Below, one piece after another: positions 48,665-56,050 of a DNA stretch of 64,000 nt. Source of the stretch: Synechococcus sp. UW179A (GTDB lineage: Bacteria > Cyanobacteriota > Cyanobacteriia > PCC-6307 > Cyanobiaceae). Numbering within the stretch: the stretch's first letter is position 1; every line of letters begins with the position of its first letter. The notes below the pieces were generated by a model, which saw only the letters and a list, made by a program, of their open reading frames with translations, was not told the origin of the DNA and made no database searches. The position numbers and the translations under genes were made by a program. The stretch lies in contig NZ_UCNJ01000032.1 of the NCBI RefSeq assembly GCF_900473965.1, forward strand, positions 62,001-126,000, read 5' to 3'.

Positions 48665-49381
48665 TCAGAAATTATTGCGCAACACCTCCATCTTCAGATC
48701 GGTCATCGACATGCCTTGATTGTGAACCCCATCCCAGAACGGAACGTCCAGGAACCAGGCCAGCTGATCAGCGTCGCGACGCAGGCCGGCCAGATCAGCG
48801 TGATCAATCAGATTGAGGCGTCCACCACGACGATTGACAAGATTGAGTTCATAGCTCTTGTAAAAATATCGGTGTCGAAGATGCGAAAGCCCCTGAGGAG
48901 CAAATGCTCCTGAAGTTGAAACCCTTTCTCCCAGCAATTGAATGGCATAAATCCCCCTGAGACTGCCACCAACAGCTGCAGCTGATCGAGCCGGAGGGGC
49001 TGGGGGAGCGCCTTTCGGCCGGGCTTTCCAGGCCATCCTCTGCTCCCAGAAACGACCGGATCGGAGATCGAATACAACCGTCCGCAGCGTCAGTGCATAG
49101 ATGGGCATAAAGATCAGAACGATGGTCAGCCACGGGAGCCAGCCGGTCGTTACGACATCAGTGGACGACAGAACGTCTCTGGCGATCTGCCAGACGATCA
49201 GGATCAGCCCCGTTGCCTCACTCACAATCAGCAATGGCCTGTTGTGAGGAAGGTTTGGTCGCAATTCGGCCCAGCCTTCAGCCTCATGCACCACGAGGCG
49301 ATGGGTGCGCCATGCATGACCGTTCATGGCCATAGGTGTCCAGGATGTTCGCTCGTAAACAGGGTCTGGCCGCATCGTCAT
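48665..49381 (-). CDS. Two-helix membrane protein, unknown
   Basis: A 238-residue protein. Hydrophobic segments at about 50-70 (PLLIVSEATGLILIVWQIA) and 82-100 (WLPWLTIVLIFMPIYAL) are followed by a soluble domain (TVVFDLRSGRFW, AIQLLGERVSTSG, FYKSYELNLVNRRGGRLNLI). The composition is like the core genome rather than the AT-rich cargo. No family recognised beyond cyanobacterial hypothetical proteins. Confidence 0.7.
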   Translation of the reverse strand: MTMRPDPVYERTSWTPMAMNGHAWRTHRLVVHEAEGWAELRPNLPHNRPLLIVSEATGLILIVWQIARDVLSSTDVVTTGWLPWLTIVLIFMPIYALTLRTVVFDLRSGRFWEQRMAWKARPKGAPPAPPARSAAAVGGSLRGIYAIQLLGERVSTSGAFAPQGLSHLRHRYFYKSYELNLVNRRGGRLNLIDHADLAGLRRDADQLAWFLDVPFWDGVHNQGMSMTDLKMEVLRNNF

Positions 49382-49423
49382 TGACCTCTCCGGAATCGGT
49401 CGACAGCTGCAGATTCCAACTCC

Positions 49424-49639
49424 TCACACCCATTTTCTCGATTCTGACCCCGCCCAGGACTGACTCAGCGCCATACCACCCTCCGCGCAGCGGTCTTGTC
49501 TCGACGATGACCCACTGAGCATGTGCCGTGGGGAGTCATTCGTGAAGCTGCAGACCTTCCCTTGCTGAGTGTTCACAAGCCAGCCGACACCCTTCTTTGG
49601 TGCGTGCCTATCGACGAGTGGCCTGTCCTTGTTCAACAT
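49424..49639 (-). pseudogene. DUF1651 gene with frameshift (unit 1 right end)
   Basis: Begins MLNKDRPLVDRHAPKKGVGW, matching the intact copy at 56974. After about CSFTNDSP, a one-base deletion relative to that copy shifts the frame into non-homologous sequence, and the WKRCPPMW end is lost. DUF1651 is a small protein family confined to marine picocyanobacteria, function unknown. Confidence 0.65.
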
Positions 49640-49839
49640 CGGTGGAGTCTGGCGAAACCGTCTGCCCACCAAGCGAAAGACCGACTGCTCAACAGGCAGT
49701 CGGTCGATCCCTAGAAAAACTGGATACAGCTCGCTTTCTATATCCAGAAACGTCCATCTCAGGGTCGCCCCCAACCGACCCCAGGCATTAAAAACCAAGT
49801 CATAGCCTTAAAGCCCTTGCTACGACTGGGCTGAAAATT
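49486..49839. repeat. Right-end module, copy 1
   Basis: Homologous to 57085-57437 and, like it, directly precedes a tRNA-Arg fragment. It contains the start of a DUF1651 gene (minus strand) and a 10-base-pair hairpin. Confidence 0.8.
49679..49705. repeat. Hairpin mimicking the tRNA segment, copy 1
   Basis: GACCGACTGC, a 7-base loop, then GCAGTCGGTC. The right arm with the next bases (GCAGTCGGTCGAT) is identical to the anticodon-stem/variable-loop part of the tRNA-Arg target, only 150 bases from the att-like fragment. Confidence 0.75.
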
Positions 49840-49883
49840 GCCTTCTAAGCAGTCGGTCTATGGTTCGAATCCATCAGGGGGCG
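49840..49883 (+). repeat. att-like direct repeat, copy 2 (tRNA-Arg 3' fragment)
   Basis: Identical to the last 44 bases of the tRNA except G to T at the first T-stem base (GTCTATGG). The flanking 30 bases downstream are still recognisably similar to the sequence after the intact tRNA. This is the boundary of units 1 and 2. Confidence 0.85.
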
Positions 49884-49920
49884 CTAGTCACACCAGGGCA
49901 TCTCAGCCAATCACCACTCG

Positions 49921-49938
49921 CCGCTCGGCGGTTTTTTT
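49921..49938 (+). terminator. Terminator after tRNA fragment 2
   Basis: CCGC-TCG-GCGG followed by seven T. It may be the ancestral terminator of the tRNA-Arg transcript. Confidence 0.7.
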
Positions 49939-50066
49939 GCCTGGCATCACCTGTGACCCATATCACTAACGACTGAAACACGCGTCATCAAATAATTTAT
50001 GGATTAAAGAGATCTTGAGTGCATTAGCTGGACTCCTTCGGCTCTGCTCTTCGCATACTCAAATCA

Positions 50067-50240
50067 ATGATGAGCCTTCTTCTCTTAATTACTGTCACTT
50101 ACCTACTGTTTTTATTGCTTAAACAATTAGAGAGTAAACTGGATGGGTTGGAGGAATGGAAACAATATTCACTATTGATTTTCGCTTTCGCTTTAATGAT
50201 TGAGGTAAGCCGACATGGGTATATACCTAAGAATTCTTGA
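50067..50240 (+). CDS. Small hydrophobic protein (57 residues)
   Basis: Starts at tandem ATG codons. A long hydrophobic helix (LLLLITVTYLLFLLLKQL), then a short charged loop ESKLDGLEEW, a second partly hydrophobic stretch (YSLLIFAFALMIEVSRHG). AT-rich. Could be a small membrane or immunity-type protein; no family recognised. Confidence 0.5.
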   Translation: MMSLLLLITVTYLLFLLLKQLESKLDGLEEWKQYSLLIFAFALMIEVSRHGYIPKNS

Positions 50241-50323
50241 TACGTAATCCTCTATACATGCAGTAATGATGGTTAAGGCGGTGTCGACATCGGAGTCAAA
50301 GAGAAGCAATGAACAACACCGTG

Positions 50324-50345
50324 CCCCGCCAAGTGCGGGGTTTTT
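50324..50345 (+). terminator. Reused terminator hairpin, copy 1
   Basis: CCCCGC-CAAGT-GCGGGG-TTTTT. The same stem and loop recur at 52298 and 59029 and in weaker form near 58321 and 60633. Confidence 0.8.
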
Positions 50346-50386
50346 AGCAGCCAAGCCCCACTGATGTCGCAGGCTTCTGGCAAGCC

Positions 50387-50402
50387 TGTGAGCAAGAGCA
50401 CA
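50387..50402 (+). promoter_or_regulatory. TGTGA-N6-(T/G)CACA palindrome, copy 1
   Basis: TGTGAGCAAGAGCACA precedes a TTG-started short frame. The two sister copies (56952, 60925) are perfect TGTGA-N6-TCACA, the classical CRP-type operator. The same bases could form an RNA hairpin next to the start codon. Confidence 0.5.
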
Positions 50403-50494
50403 GGCTTATTTGAGACAGATCACTGAGTCAGACGTTGAAGCCGGAGATGGTAAGTGCATCGAGAGGAAACATTCCTCCACCACTTCTTAAACCA

Positions 50495-51691
50495 ATGCCT
50501 CACATCACCACCTGGGATGCAATACGCGCCTCTCTTAGTGCTTGGGGTGGACAGTCCAATACTAAGAAGACATGGATCAGAAAAGCCAAGTTCACTGATG
50601 CTGCCGGCAACAAAAATGTTGAGCAAGACGCGCTAGCGTTCATGGGCTCTGCAGGAGCGATCACCAAAAACGCCTTAAACAACACTATTCAAGACAGTTT
50701 GCTTGTAAATTCAGGCACTCAATACGACCTGGCTCATAAATTAAATAATCAAGCCATTGCATCGAAAGGCATTTGCTTAAGGACTGATCATTTTGGCAGG
50801 GTGGATGTCAATGGAAGCTTAATCAATCGAACTCCATCTCATGGACTTCTTGGGGATGGCTTTGTCAATGAAAAGACTGAACTGTTAGAAGACAAAGTCA
50901 AAGGATTGGATTCAAATCCAGGTAGGGAGCCTGGTCATGATGGTGATGTTGACAGTCAACATGATAACGGATGCCATAGGAATTATTTTAAAGTCTATGA
51001 AGAACCACTTAGTGAAAGATTCCCATCCTCATGGGACGAAAATCATGAATCCACAAATCAGGGTGATGATTTTCTGAGCGATTTCGGCTTTCCCTTTCCA
51101 AGCAGCGACGGTGATAGCGATGCTCCGGAGCCTGCACCAGAAGGCGATACCGATGGAGGTGGCATGACAGATCCAGATGATCCAATGTCCGTTGATTCGT
51201 CGCCATCTGAAGATGATCCTGAAGGCGAGGATGGCAGCCAGGGTGGGATGAGCGATCCAGAGGCTCCAGTATGTGAAGACCCTGAGCCTTCTCAAGATGT
51301 TGATCAATCATCTGATAACCCAATGAATGATCATCAAGGAGATGCTGGCGAAACCCCTGCAATCGATAATCCCAATAGTGATATCAATTGGGGGCCAGAT
51401 GGGCAAAACAGTCAAGCCGATTCAGCCTCGATTGGATTCATGCATCAACTCGATCCGATTACAAATTGGGGGCCTGACGGAAAGCTAGGAGATGCTGGTT
51501 TTGGGTTAGACATCGGAATTGGTGTTCGTGACCCTCATACAAACTGGGGCAGTGAACAGCACGATGAGTATTACAATCCATCCGGTCTAATCAACAGACT
51601 AGTTGGTATTAACCCTAAGCACAATGAATCCTATGATATCAATTCAAATGTCGTGGAATCAATGACAGCTGTCGGAAATGATTTCTTTTAA
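50495..51691 (+). CDS. Acidic low-complexity protein, paralog of the 56051 gene at its N-terminus
   Basis: Starts MPHITTWDAIRASLSAWGGQ; about 398 residues. The middle (about 205-300) is extremely acidic (DPDDPMSVDSSPSEDD). Motif NWGPDG occurs twice and NWGSEQ once in the C-terminal third. The region just upstream matches the first 28 codons of the minus-strand gene at 56051-56944 but has a stop, so this copy likely begins at the internal ATG; the open frame extends 20 codons further upstream. Unknown function; possibly secreted or surface. Confidence 0.6.
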   Translation: MPHITTWDAIRASLSAWGGQSNTKKTWIRKAKFTDAAGNKNVEQDALAFMGSAGAITKNALNNTIQDSLLVNSGTQYDLAHKLNNQAIASKGICLRTDHFGRVDVNGSLINRTPSHGLLGDGFVNEKTELLEDKVKGLDSNPGREPGHDGDVDSQHDNGCHRNYFKVYEEPLSERFPSSWDENHESTNQGDDFLSDFGFPFPSSDGDSDAPEPAPEGDTDGGGMTDPDDPMSVDSSPSEDDPEGEDGSQGGMSDPEAPVCEDPEPSQDVDQSSDNPMNDHQGDAGETPAIDNPNSDINWGPDGQNSQADSASIGFMHQLDPITNWGPDGKLGDAGFGLDIGIGVRDPHTNWGSEQHDEYYNPSGLINRLVGINPKHNESYDINSNVVESMTAVGNDFF

Positions 51692-51920
51692 TTGATAACT
51701 GCCGGAGAGCATGATTCGCGCAAAAAATAAAAGCCATATAAGACCCAAGCTCAGGAAAAGCGGGGCAGGTCAAGTGGTTCCTGATAAAAGCCGGCAAAAG
51801 ACAATCGATCAGCCAACAACAACTAACAGCAAAAACCCCCCGCCTAGCGCGGGGTTTTTGCTGTCCTGGAACCTTGGCGTCACCAGCTTCCTGGTGATCT
51901 AAGCACAGTCAGGCACTGTG
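51692..51920. other. Intergenic stretch with terminator
   Basis: Contains a terminator at 51838 and otherwise no supported gene. A 63-codon frame here is not convincing. Confidence 0.5.
51838..51859 (+). terminator. Rho-independent terminator after acidic protein gene
   Basis: CCCCGC-CTAGC-GCGGGG-TTTTT, preceded by AAAAACC so that it could work in both directions. Confidence 0.8.
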
Positions 51921-52068
51921 TTCTGAGCCATTCACTAGAAGCTCACCAGAACTTGGCAAGGTCTGCACCAGAGCTGTGTAGTGGGGTTCACCAGAAAGGC
52001 TGTGATCTTGAAGGAGTCGAGGGGGCAACGCCTCCAACACAACTCACACACTTATCAGCTTTAAAACA
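51921..52068 (+). promoter_or_regulatory. Shared 5' leader, copy 1
   Basis: Homologous over about 145 bases to 59600-59770, although the peptides that follow are different. Shared blocks include GCTCACCAGAACTT, CACCAGAGCTGTGTAG, GGCTGTGATCTTGAAGGAGT and CCTCCAACACAACTCACACA. Probably carries promoter and 5' UTR. Confidence 0.7.
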
Positions 52069-52257
52069 ATGACTACTTCAATCTTCAATGCTCCCTTGCA
52101 AATCAAGGAAGCTATTCCAACCTCCACCCAGCCAGAGCTTGAACCGCTCTTCGATCAAGAGTTGGAAGCTGCTGCTGGGGGAATGTACCTCGGCAATCTG
52201 GATCGCGTCCTGGCACCACTCGATCGCTGTCTCTCACCTCTGGGAAGATGTTTGTAA
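52069..52257 (+). CDS. Double-glycine peptide precursor with repeated LDR/LGR core
   Basis: A 62-residue peptide. The leader (IKEAIPTSTQPELEPL..ELEAAAGG) is not Nif11 but ends in the same ELE-x-AAGG cleavage motif. The core MYLGNLDRVLAPLDRCLSPL has an internal pseudo-repeat L-D/G-R-x-L and two Cys. It has a very strong leader region shared with the gene at 59771. Confidence 0.65.
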   Translation: MTTSIFNAPLQIKEAIPTSTQPELEPLFDQELEAAAGGMYLGNLDRVLAPLDRCLSPLGRCL

Positions 52258-52297
52258 AAACTGAACGCAGGCCTCTCAACAAGTGAGACCAATTACG

Positions 52298-52319
52298 CCC
52301 CGCCAAGTGCGGGGTTTTT
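52298..52319 (+). terminator. Reused terminator hairpin, copy 2
   Basis: CCCCGC-CAAGT-GCGGGG-TTTTT, identical to the copy at 50324. Confidence 0.8.
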
Positions 52320-52369
52320 AATTGCCAACTGCCGACCGTTGCTATGACTTTTGTACTGGCCAGTCACCC

Positions 52370-52597
52370 ATGTCCCTAGAACAACTCAAAGCATTCCTCG
52401 CCAGGGTCAAAGGTGATTCCAATCTTCAAGAGAAACTAAAAGCAGCTAAGTCACCTGAAGATGTTGTAGGCATTGCGAAAGAACATGGTCATGAATTCAC
52501 TTCTGACAAGTTCGGTCAGCTCAGTGAAGAGGAGCTGGAAGGCGTGGCTGGGGGACAGTGCTACATGTCACCTTGGATTCCTAGCCTAAAGGATTAA
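52370..52597 (+). CDS. Nif11-like leader precursor peptide 3
   Basis: A 75-residue precursor of the second leader type: MSLEQLKAFLARVKGDSNLQ, then SPEDVVGIAKEHGHEFTSD and SEEELEGVAGG. The core QCYMSPWIPSLKD has one Cys and two Ser. TGCTATGAC lies about 30 bases upstream, with flanking bases matching those before peptide 1. The ATG used is that of the paralog leaders. Confidence 0.87.
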   Translation: MSLEQLKAFLARVKGDSNLQEKLKAAKSPEDVVGIAKEHGHEFTSDKFGQLSEEELEGVAGGQCYMSPWIPSLKD

Positions 52598-52689
52598 CAA
52601 GAGCATTAAGACATAAACACTCGAAAAGAAACCCCCACTCTAGAATATCTTACCATTAGCTCACTCACCCCAAATCCCACCATTGACAG

Positions 52690-52800
52690 CGGTTTTTATT
52701 TCTTCAATCTCGCCAATAATCCCACAAATCAGCCTCCAATACCTGGCACGATTGAGCGTAGTAATTATTAGCCAAAGACACTGCAGCAGACTGTTGCTAG
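52690..52800 (+). repeat. Dispersed intergenic repeat, copy 3
   Basis: Well-preserved copy with AATCCCACAAATCAGCCTCC, TACCTGGCACGATTGAGCG and a longer tail GCCAAAGACACTGCAGCAGAC that is shared only with the copy at 63715. Confidence 0.8.
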
Positions 52801-52827
52801 AACTAGGCTGTAGCTCAACGTACTCCC

Positions 52828-53010
52828 ATGTCAGAAGAGCAGGCCAAGAGAAAGAAAGATGAGTCAAAGGATGTTAAAGAAGAGTTGACTGAAGACGAGT
52901 TGAAGGGTTTGTCAGGAGGAGGCGTTGTGTACAACAAAGACACTGGGGAGATGAGTTTTGATGAGCGAAACGCAGACAATAATTGGGGTTTGGGTGCAGT
53001 CAGAAAATAA
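52828..53010 (+). CDS. Short double-glycine peptide, type C
   Basis: A 60-residue peptide with Lys/Asp/Glu-rich leader (MSEEQAKRKKDESKDV) ending in EELTEDELKGLSGG and a core GVVYNKDTGEMSFDERNADN without Cys. The leader shape matches the next gene but not the Nif11 family. Confidence 0.65.
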   Translation: MSEEQAKRKKDESKDVKEELTEDELKGLSGGGVVYNKDTGEMSFDERNADNNWGLGAVRK

Positions 53011-53070
53011 AGAAAGAGGAGGGCAAGAGCAGACACTCCCTACAGTTTCAGAAACTCTACTATTAATACT

Positions 53071-53247
53071 ATGGAAGACACCAAAAACATCAAGGACGCC
53101 AAAAAAGAGAACGAGTCGCCGGAACTCAAGGAAGAGTTGATTGACGAAGAGTTGTCAGAACTATCTGGCGGAGACAACCTTAAGCACCGTAATGAGGACG
53201 GTTTTCCCTGTAAACGTCAATACAATGGTCCAAACCTCGGCAACTAG
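53071..53247 (+). CDS. Short double-glycine peptide, type C (58 residues)
   Basis: Leader MEDTKNIKDAKKENESPELK ends EELIDEELSELSGG; the core DNLKHRNEDGFPCKRQYNGP has a single Cys and no Thr. Under 60 codons and easily overlooked. Forms a tandem pair with the preceding type C gene and is followed 10 bases later by a Nif11 gene. Confidence 0.65.
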   Translation: MEDTKNIKDAKKENESPELKEELIDEELSELSGGDNLKHRNEDGFPCKRQYNGPNLGN

Positions 53248-53256
53248 AACTGAACT

Positions 53257-53493
53257 ATGACACTTGATCAACTCAAAGCCTTCCTCGCCAAGGTCAAAGG
53301 TGATTCCAATCTTCAGGAAAAACTAAAGGCAGCAAAGTCACCTAAAGACGTTGTGGGAATCGCTAAAGAACACGGCCACGAATTCACTGCTGATAAGATT
53401 ACTGAACTCAGTGATGAGGAACTAGAAGGCGTGGCTGGGGGCAATGGCTGCTGCAAAAAAGGAACTGAAAAACTGCAAGCGAGTTGGGGGTGA
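53257..53493 (+). CDS. Nif11-like leader precursor peptide 4
   Basis: A 78-residue precursor: MTLDQLKAFLAKVKGDSNLQ ... SDEELEGVAGG with core NGCCKKGTEKLQASWG. The adjacent Cys pair and Thr/Ser are favourable for ring formation. It begins 9 bases after the preceding stop, so these genes form a short operon. Confidence 0.87.
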   Translation: MTLDQLKAFLAKVKGDSNLQEKLKAAKSPKDVVGIAKEHGHEFTADKITELSDEELEGVAGGNGCCKKGTEKLQASWG

Positions 53494-53538
53494 ATAGGAA
53501 CTCTCTGTAGGGGTTCTCCCTGATTCTACTCATCAAAC

Positions 53539-53562
53539 CCCCTGCTGCCGAAGGGGCTTTTT
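53539..53562 (+). terminator. Rho-independent terminator after peptide 4
   Basis: CCCC-TGCTGCCGAA-GGGG-CTTTTT, directly continuous with the intergenic repeat. Confidence 0.6.
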
Positions 53563-53665
53563 ATTGCTTCAATCAACCAAATAATCCCATAAATCAGCCT
53601 CCAAGACTTGATACCATTGAGAGCAGTAAGTATTAATCAAAGGCGCTGCGTCACATCGTTGCTAT
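53559..53665 (+). repeat. Dispersed intergenic repeat, copy 4
   Basis: AATCCCATAAATCAGCCTCC is perfect; the second half is diverged (AGACTTGATACCATTGAGAG). It ends right before the promoter-like TTGCTATAAC of peptide 5. Confidence 0.75.
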
Positions 53666-53689
53666 AACCGCAAAACACATTCGATACCC

Positions 53690-53914
53690 ATGTCAGAAGA
53701 GCAACTCAAAGCCTTTCTAGAAAAGGTCAAAGCAGACACCAGCCTTCAGGAGAAGATCAAGGCAGCTGCGGATGCCAATACCGTTGTGACGATTGCCAAG
53801 GAAGCAGGATTCAGTATTTCTGCTGAGGATTTGAAGAAAACTCACGCGGAGTTAACGGTTGAAGAGTTGGAAAACGTGACTGGGGGCACAGCCTGGAGCA
53901 ATAGCTGTTACTAA
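53690..53914 (+). CDS. Nif11-like leader precursor peptide 5 (minimal core)
   Basis: A 74-residue precursor. Leader MSEEQLKAFLEKVKADTSLQ ... VEELENVTGG; core only eight residues, TAWSNSCY, with one Cys and Ser/Thr. This is the shortest core of the set. Confidence 0.87.
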   Translation: MSEEQLKAFLEKVKADTSLQEKIKAAADANTVVTIAKEAGFSISAEDLKKTHAELTVEELENVTGGTAWSNSCY

Positions 53915-53974
53915 AAATTGTCTAGACAATGCTGACGACTGACTGAGCCCTTACCCAGCAAAGCATACAAATTC

Positions 53975-53995
53975 AAAAGCCTCAGGAGGCTTTTT
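53975..53995 (+). terminator. Rho-independent terminator after peptide 5
   Basis: AAAAGCCTC and GAGGCTTTTT form a tight hairpin with T-run. Confidence 0.7.
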
Positions 53996-54080
53996 ATTAC
54001 TTTATTTACCCCAATAATCCCACAAATCAGTCTTAAATACCTGGCACAATTGAGCGCAATAATTATTAGTTAAAGGCAAG
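53990..54080 (+). repeat. Dispersed intergenic repeat, copy 5
   Basis: AATCCCACAAATCAG and TACCTGGCACAATTGAGCGCA follow the terminator T-run. It overlaps the 3' end of a possible minus-strand gene. Confidence 0.75.
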
Positions 54081-54403
54081 AAACCGTCGCTGAAAGGGTG
54101 GCGAAGGCGCATCCCCCAAACTAGTGAATGTAACTTCTGACCGTAAAGCTCGACCCAGTTCACCGCACCGACTGCGCCGGTGAGGAGCTGCCGGCATCGT
54201 TCACGCGCAGCAGCGTTCTCCTCAACTGAGTGAAACTTTTCGTTTGCTCGAAGCTGGCTCCAGCGGCCACGCTCCAGAATTTCCGCTTCAGCTTGAGCCC
54301 GTGCTTTCGGCGGTGGTGGTCTCCGCCGGCGCATCAGTGTCATCAGCGCAGATTTCATCAACGCCCTGGTTATTGAATTCAGGTCAACAACAGGCAGCGT
54401 CAC
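54002..54403 (-). CDS. Possible hypothetical protein or fragment
   Basis: A 133-codon frame, GC-rich compared with its neighbours. ARAQAEAEILERGRWSQLRA and EENAAARERCRQLL look like real helices, but the last 20 codons run into the intergenic repeat, so the natural C-terminus is probably lost. No family recognised. Confidence 0.4.
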   Translation of the reverse strand: MTLPVVDLNSITRALMKSALMTLMRRRRPPPPKARAQAEAEILERGRWSQLRANEKFHSVEENAAARERCRQLLTGAVGAVNWVELYGQKLHSLVWGMRLRHPFSDGFLPLTNNYCAQLCQVFKTDLWDYWGK

Positions 54404-54604
54404 AGTTGCATCAATGGGCGCGCTGCATGGTGTCGACAGAAGTGTCTGACAGAAGCACTCGAGGGCTGTAAGCAGCGCCGCTGATCGGAGTTCTGGGGAT
54501 GACTCCAGCGCTTCAGTTCACCAGAGCATTAAGTTTGCGAAAGTTCCATAAAGACTAAAAGCTAAAAAATCACCTATTATTGGAGAACTAAATAGCCATA
54601 GCCG
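54404..54604. other. Intergenic, nothing recognised
   Basis: Separates the possible minus-strand fragment from the hydrolase. AT content rises sharply near 54500, marking the start of the AT-rich hydrolase cassette. Confidence 0.5.
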
Positions 54605-55474
54605 ATGAGAGTAAGAAGCAATTACTTTTTAACTACCGATGGTGTGCGTCTTCATTGGTTAGAGGCTGGCGACGGAATACCCTTGATTATGTTGCCAGGC
54701 TGGTCTCAATCAGCCGTCTTATTTCGGGACCAATTTAGTGGCTTATCCGAGCACGTACGATGTATAGCTCTAGACCATCGTGGCCACGGAGAAAGCGATA
54801 AGGCTGAACATGGTTATCGCGTTGACAAGTTGGCTCGAGACCTTCAGGAGTTTATATCCTTCTGCGGATTTAAAGGAGTAATCATTCTTGGACATTCAAT
54901 GGGTGCATCTGTAATTTGGTCTTATCTAAACAGTTTTAGTGATGAAGCTATATCGGGTATTGTAATTGTTGATCAGCCCGCAGCATTGACGCTGCCAGAC
55001 TATGAACCTAGTGAGCTGTTGAGGAAATCAGGGGCTATTTTTTCCTGGGAAGTACTTAATCACACATGCTCTTCACTGATTGGCAGCAATGGAATAGAGT
55101 TCTCTAAAAACATGATTTTAAATATGCTTAGTGATGAAATTAGCAATGCGGACCGTGAGTGGATACTAAAGGAGAATTTCAAGTTTCCTCGGCACCATGC
55201 AGCAACGCTGCTTTTTAATGCATGTGTTCAGGACTGGAGAGACACAATTTCCATGATAAAGCTTCCTGCGTTAATAATAGGTGGCGAAAAAAGCATCGTT
55301 CCGCCTGACAGCCAGCGCTGGATACAAAGCCAAATCGAAGGGTCTAGATTGCAAATATTTTCATCCGATCAAGGAGGATATCATTTCGCATTTCTTGAAA
55401 ATCCTGAGAAATTTAATTTGGTTGTACGTCAATTTGTTGATGAATTGAAAGGTTCGAGTGATTGCTATGCCTGA
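54605..55474 (+). CDS. Alpha/beta hydrolase, AT-rich cargo gene
   Basis: A 289-residue cytosolic alpha/beta hydrolase. The oxyanion/nucleophile region is ILGHSMGAS (Ser about residue 99), an HG-type motif is VMLPGWS-like in MLPGWSQSA, and the His is in GGYHFAFLENP. The fold resembles haloalkane dehalogenase/esterase relatives; substrate unknown. Codon and base use are more AT-rich than the core genome. Confidence 0.85.
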   Translation: MRVRSNYFLTTDGVRLHWLEAGDGIPLIMLPGWSQSAVLFRDQFSGLSEHVRCIALDHRGHGESDKAEHGYRVDKLARDLQEFISFCGFKGVIILGHSMGASVIWSYLNSFSDEAISGIVIVDQPAALTLPDYEPSELLRKSGAIFSWEVLNHTCSSLIGSNGIEFSKNMILNMLSDEISNADREWILKENFKFPRHHAATLLFNACVQDWRDTISMIKLPALIIGGEKSIVPPDSQRWIQSQIEGSRLQIFSSDQGGYHFAFLENPEKFNLVVRQFVDELKGSSDCYA

Positions 55475-55562
55475 GACAGTTGCTCTTCTGATATCAGACA
55501 GGTGCCAATAGAGCTGTTGTAGCACTGGTTCAGTAGCTAAGACGCTGGCGGTTCAACTAAGT

Positions 55563-55632
55563 ATTGATTAGTGCCAGGTATTGAAGGCTGATTTGTGGGA
55601 TTTTTGGGGTGATTGACGCAATAAAAAGCCCT
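55563..55632 (-). repeat. Dispersed intergenic repeat, copy 6 (inverted)
   Basis: On the minus strand reads AATCCCACAAATCAGCCTTC then AATACCTGGCAC. It lies downstream of the minus-strand Nif11 gene, so the repeat keeps its relation to the peptide gene even when inverted. Confidence 0.75.
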
Positions 55633-55673
55633 TGCTAATGCAGGGGCTGTGAGTGTGTAGCCCTGTCCCCAGC

Positions 55674-55916
55674 TTATTTTGAATAGCGCTCGCAATATGC
55701 AGAATCTTCTTCTGGCCACAGTGCTCGTATGCCCCCCGCTGCGCCTTCCAGCTCCTCTTCACTGAGCTCTTCGAGCTTATCAGCAGTGAATTCATGACCA
55801 TGTTCTTTAGCAATGCCTAAAACATCTTCAGGTGACTTAGCTGCTTTTAGTTTCTCCTGAAGATTGGAGTCACCTTTGACCTTGGCGAGGAATGCCTTGA
55901 GTTGTTCTAGGGACAT
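55674..55916 (-). CDS. Nif11-like leader precursor peptide 6
   Basis: An 80-residue precursor of the second leader type, MSLEQLKAFLAKVKGDSNLQ ... SEEELEGAAGG, on the minus strand. The core IRALWPEEDSAYCERYSK has one Cys and two Ser. Terminates in a hairpin (AGCCC..GGGCT-TTTTT) at about 55623-55649. Confidence 0.87.
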   Translation of the reverse strand: MSLEQLKAFLAKVKGDSNLQEKLKAAKSPEDVLGIAKEHGHEFTADKLEELSEEELEGAAGGIRALWPEEDSAYCERYSK

Positions 55917-55956
55917 GGGTGATGGGTCAGTTCAGCAGTAATAGCACTGGCTTAAA

Positions 55957-56004
55957 TCACCACCTGGGCGGGCAACGCTTCCACCCGCCCACTGCAGGCA
56001 AACA
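55957..56004 (-). pseudogene. DUF1651 C-terminal remnant
   Basis: On the minus strand the sequence reads GGWKRCPPRW and stops, as in the C-terminus of the intact DUF1651 gene at 56974. Only the tail remains. Confidence 0.45.
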
Positions 56005-56028
56005 AAAACCCCACTCGTAAGAGCGGGG
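56005..56028 (-). terminator. Rho-independent terminator after the 56051 gene
   Basis: On the minus strand CCCCGCTC-TTAC-GAGTGGGG followed by TTTTTG. Confidence 0.75.
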
Positions 56029-56050
56029 CATTGCGTTGAAACGTCGTGGC

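Noticed and set aside
49414-49428. ACTCCTCACAC, the conserved core of the cyanobacterial sRNA Yfr1
   Set aside because: No flanking stem-loops or terminator T-run, and the bases lie next to a DUF1651 pseudogene. Probably a chance match.
51711-51902. 63-codon frame after the acidic protein gene
   Set aside because: It runs through the terminator hairpin, so it is not a gene.
52661-52867. Minus-strand frame covering an intergenic repeat (RYWRLICGIIGEIEEIK)
   Set aside because: Other repeat copies break this frame, so the repeat is not conserved as protein.
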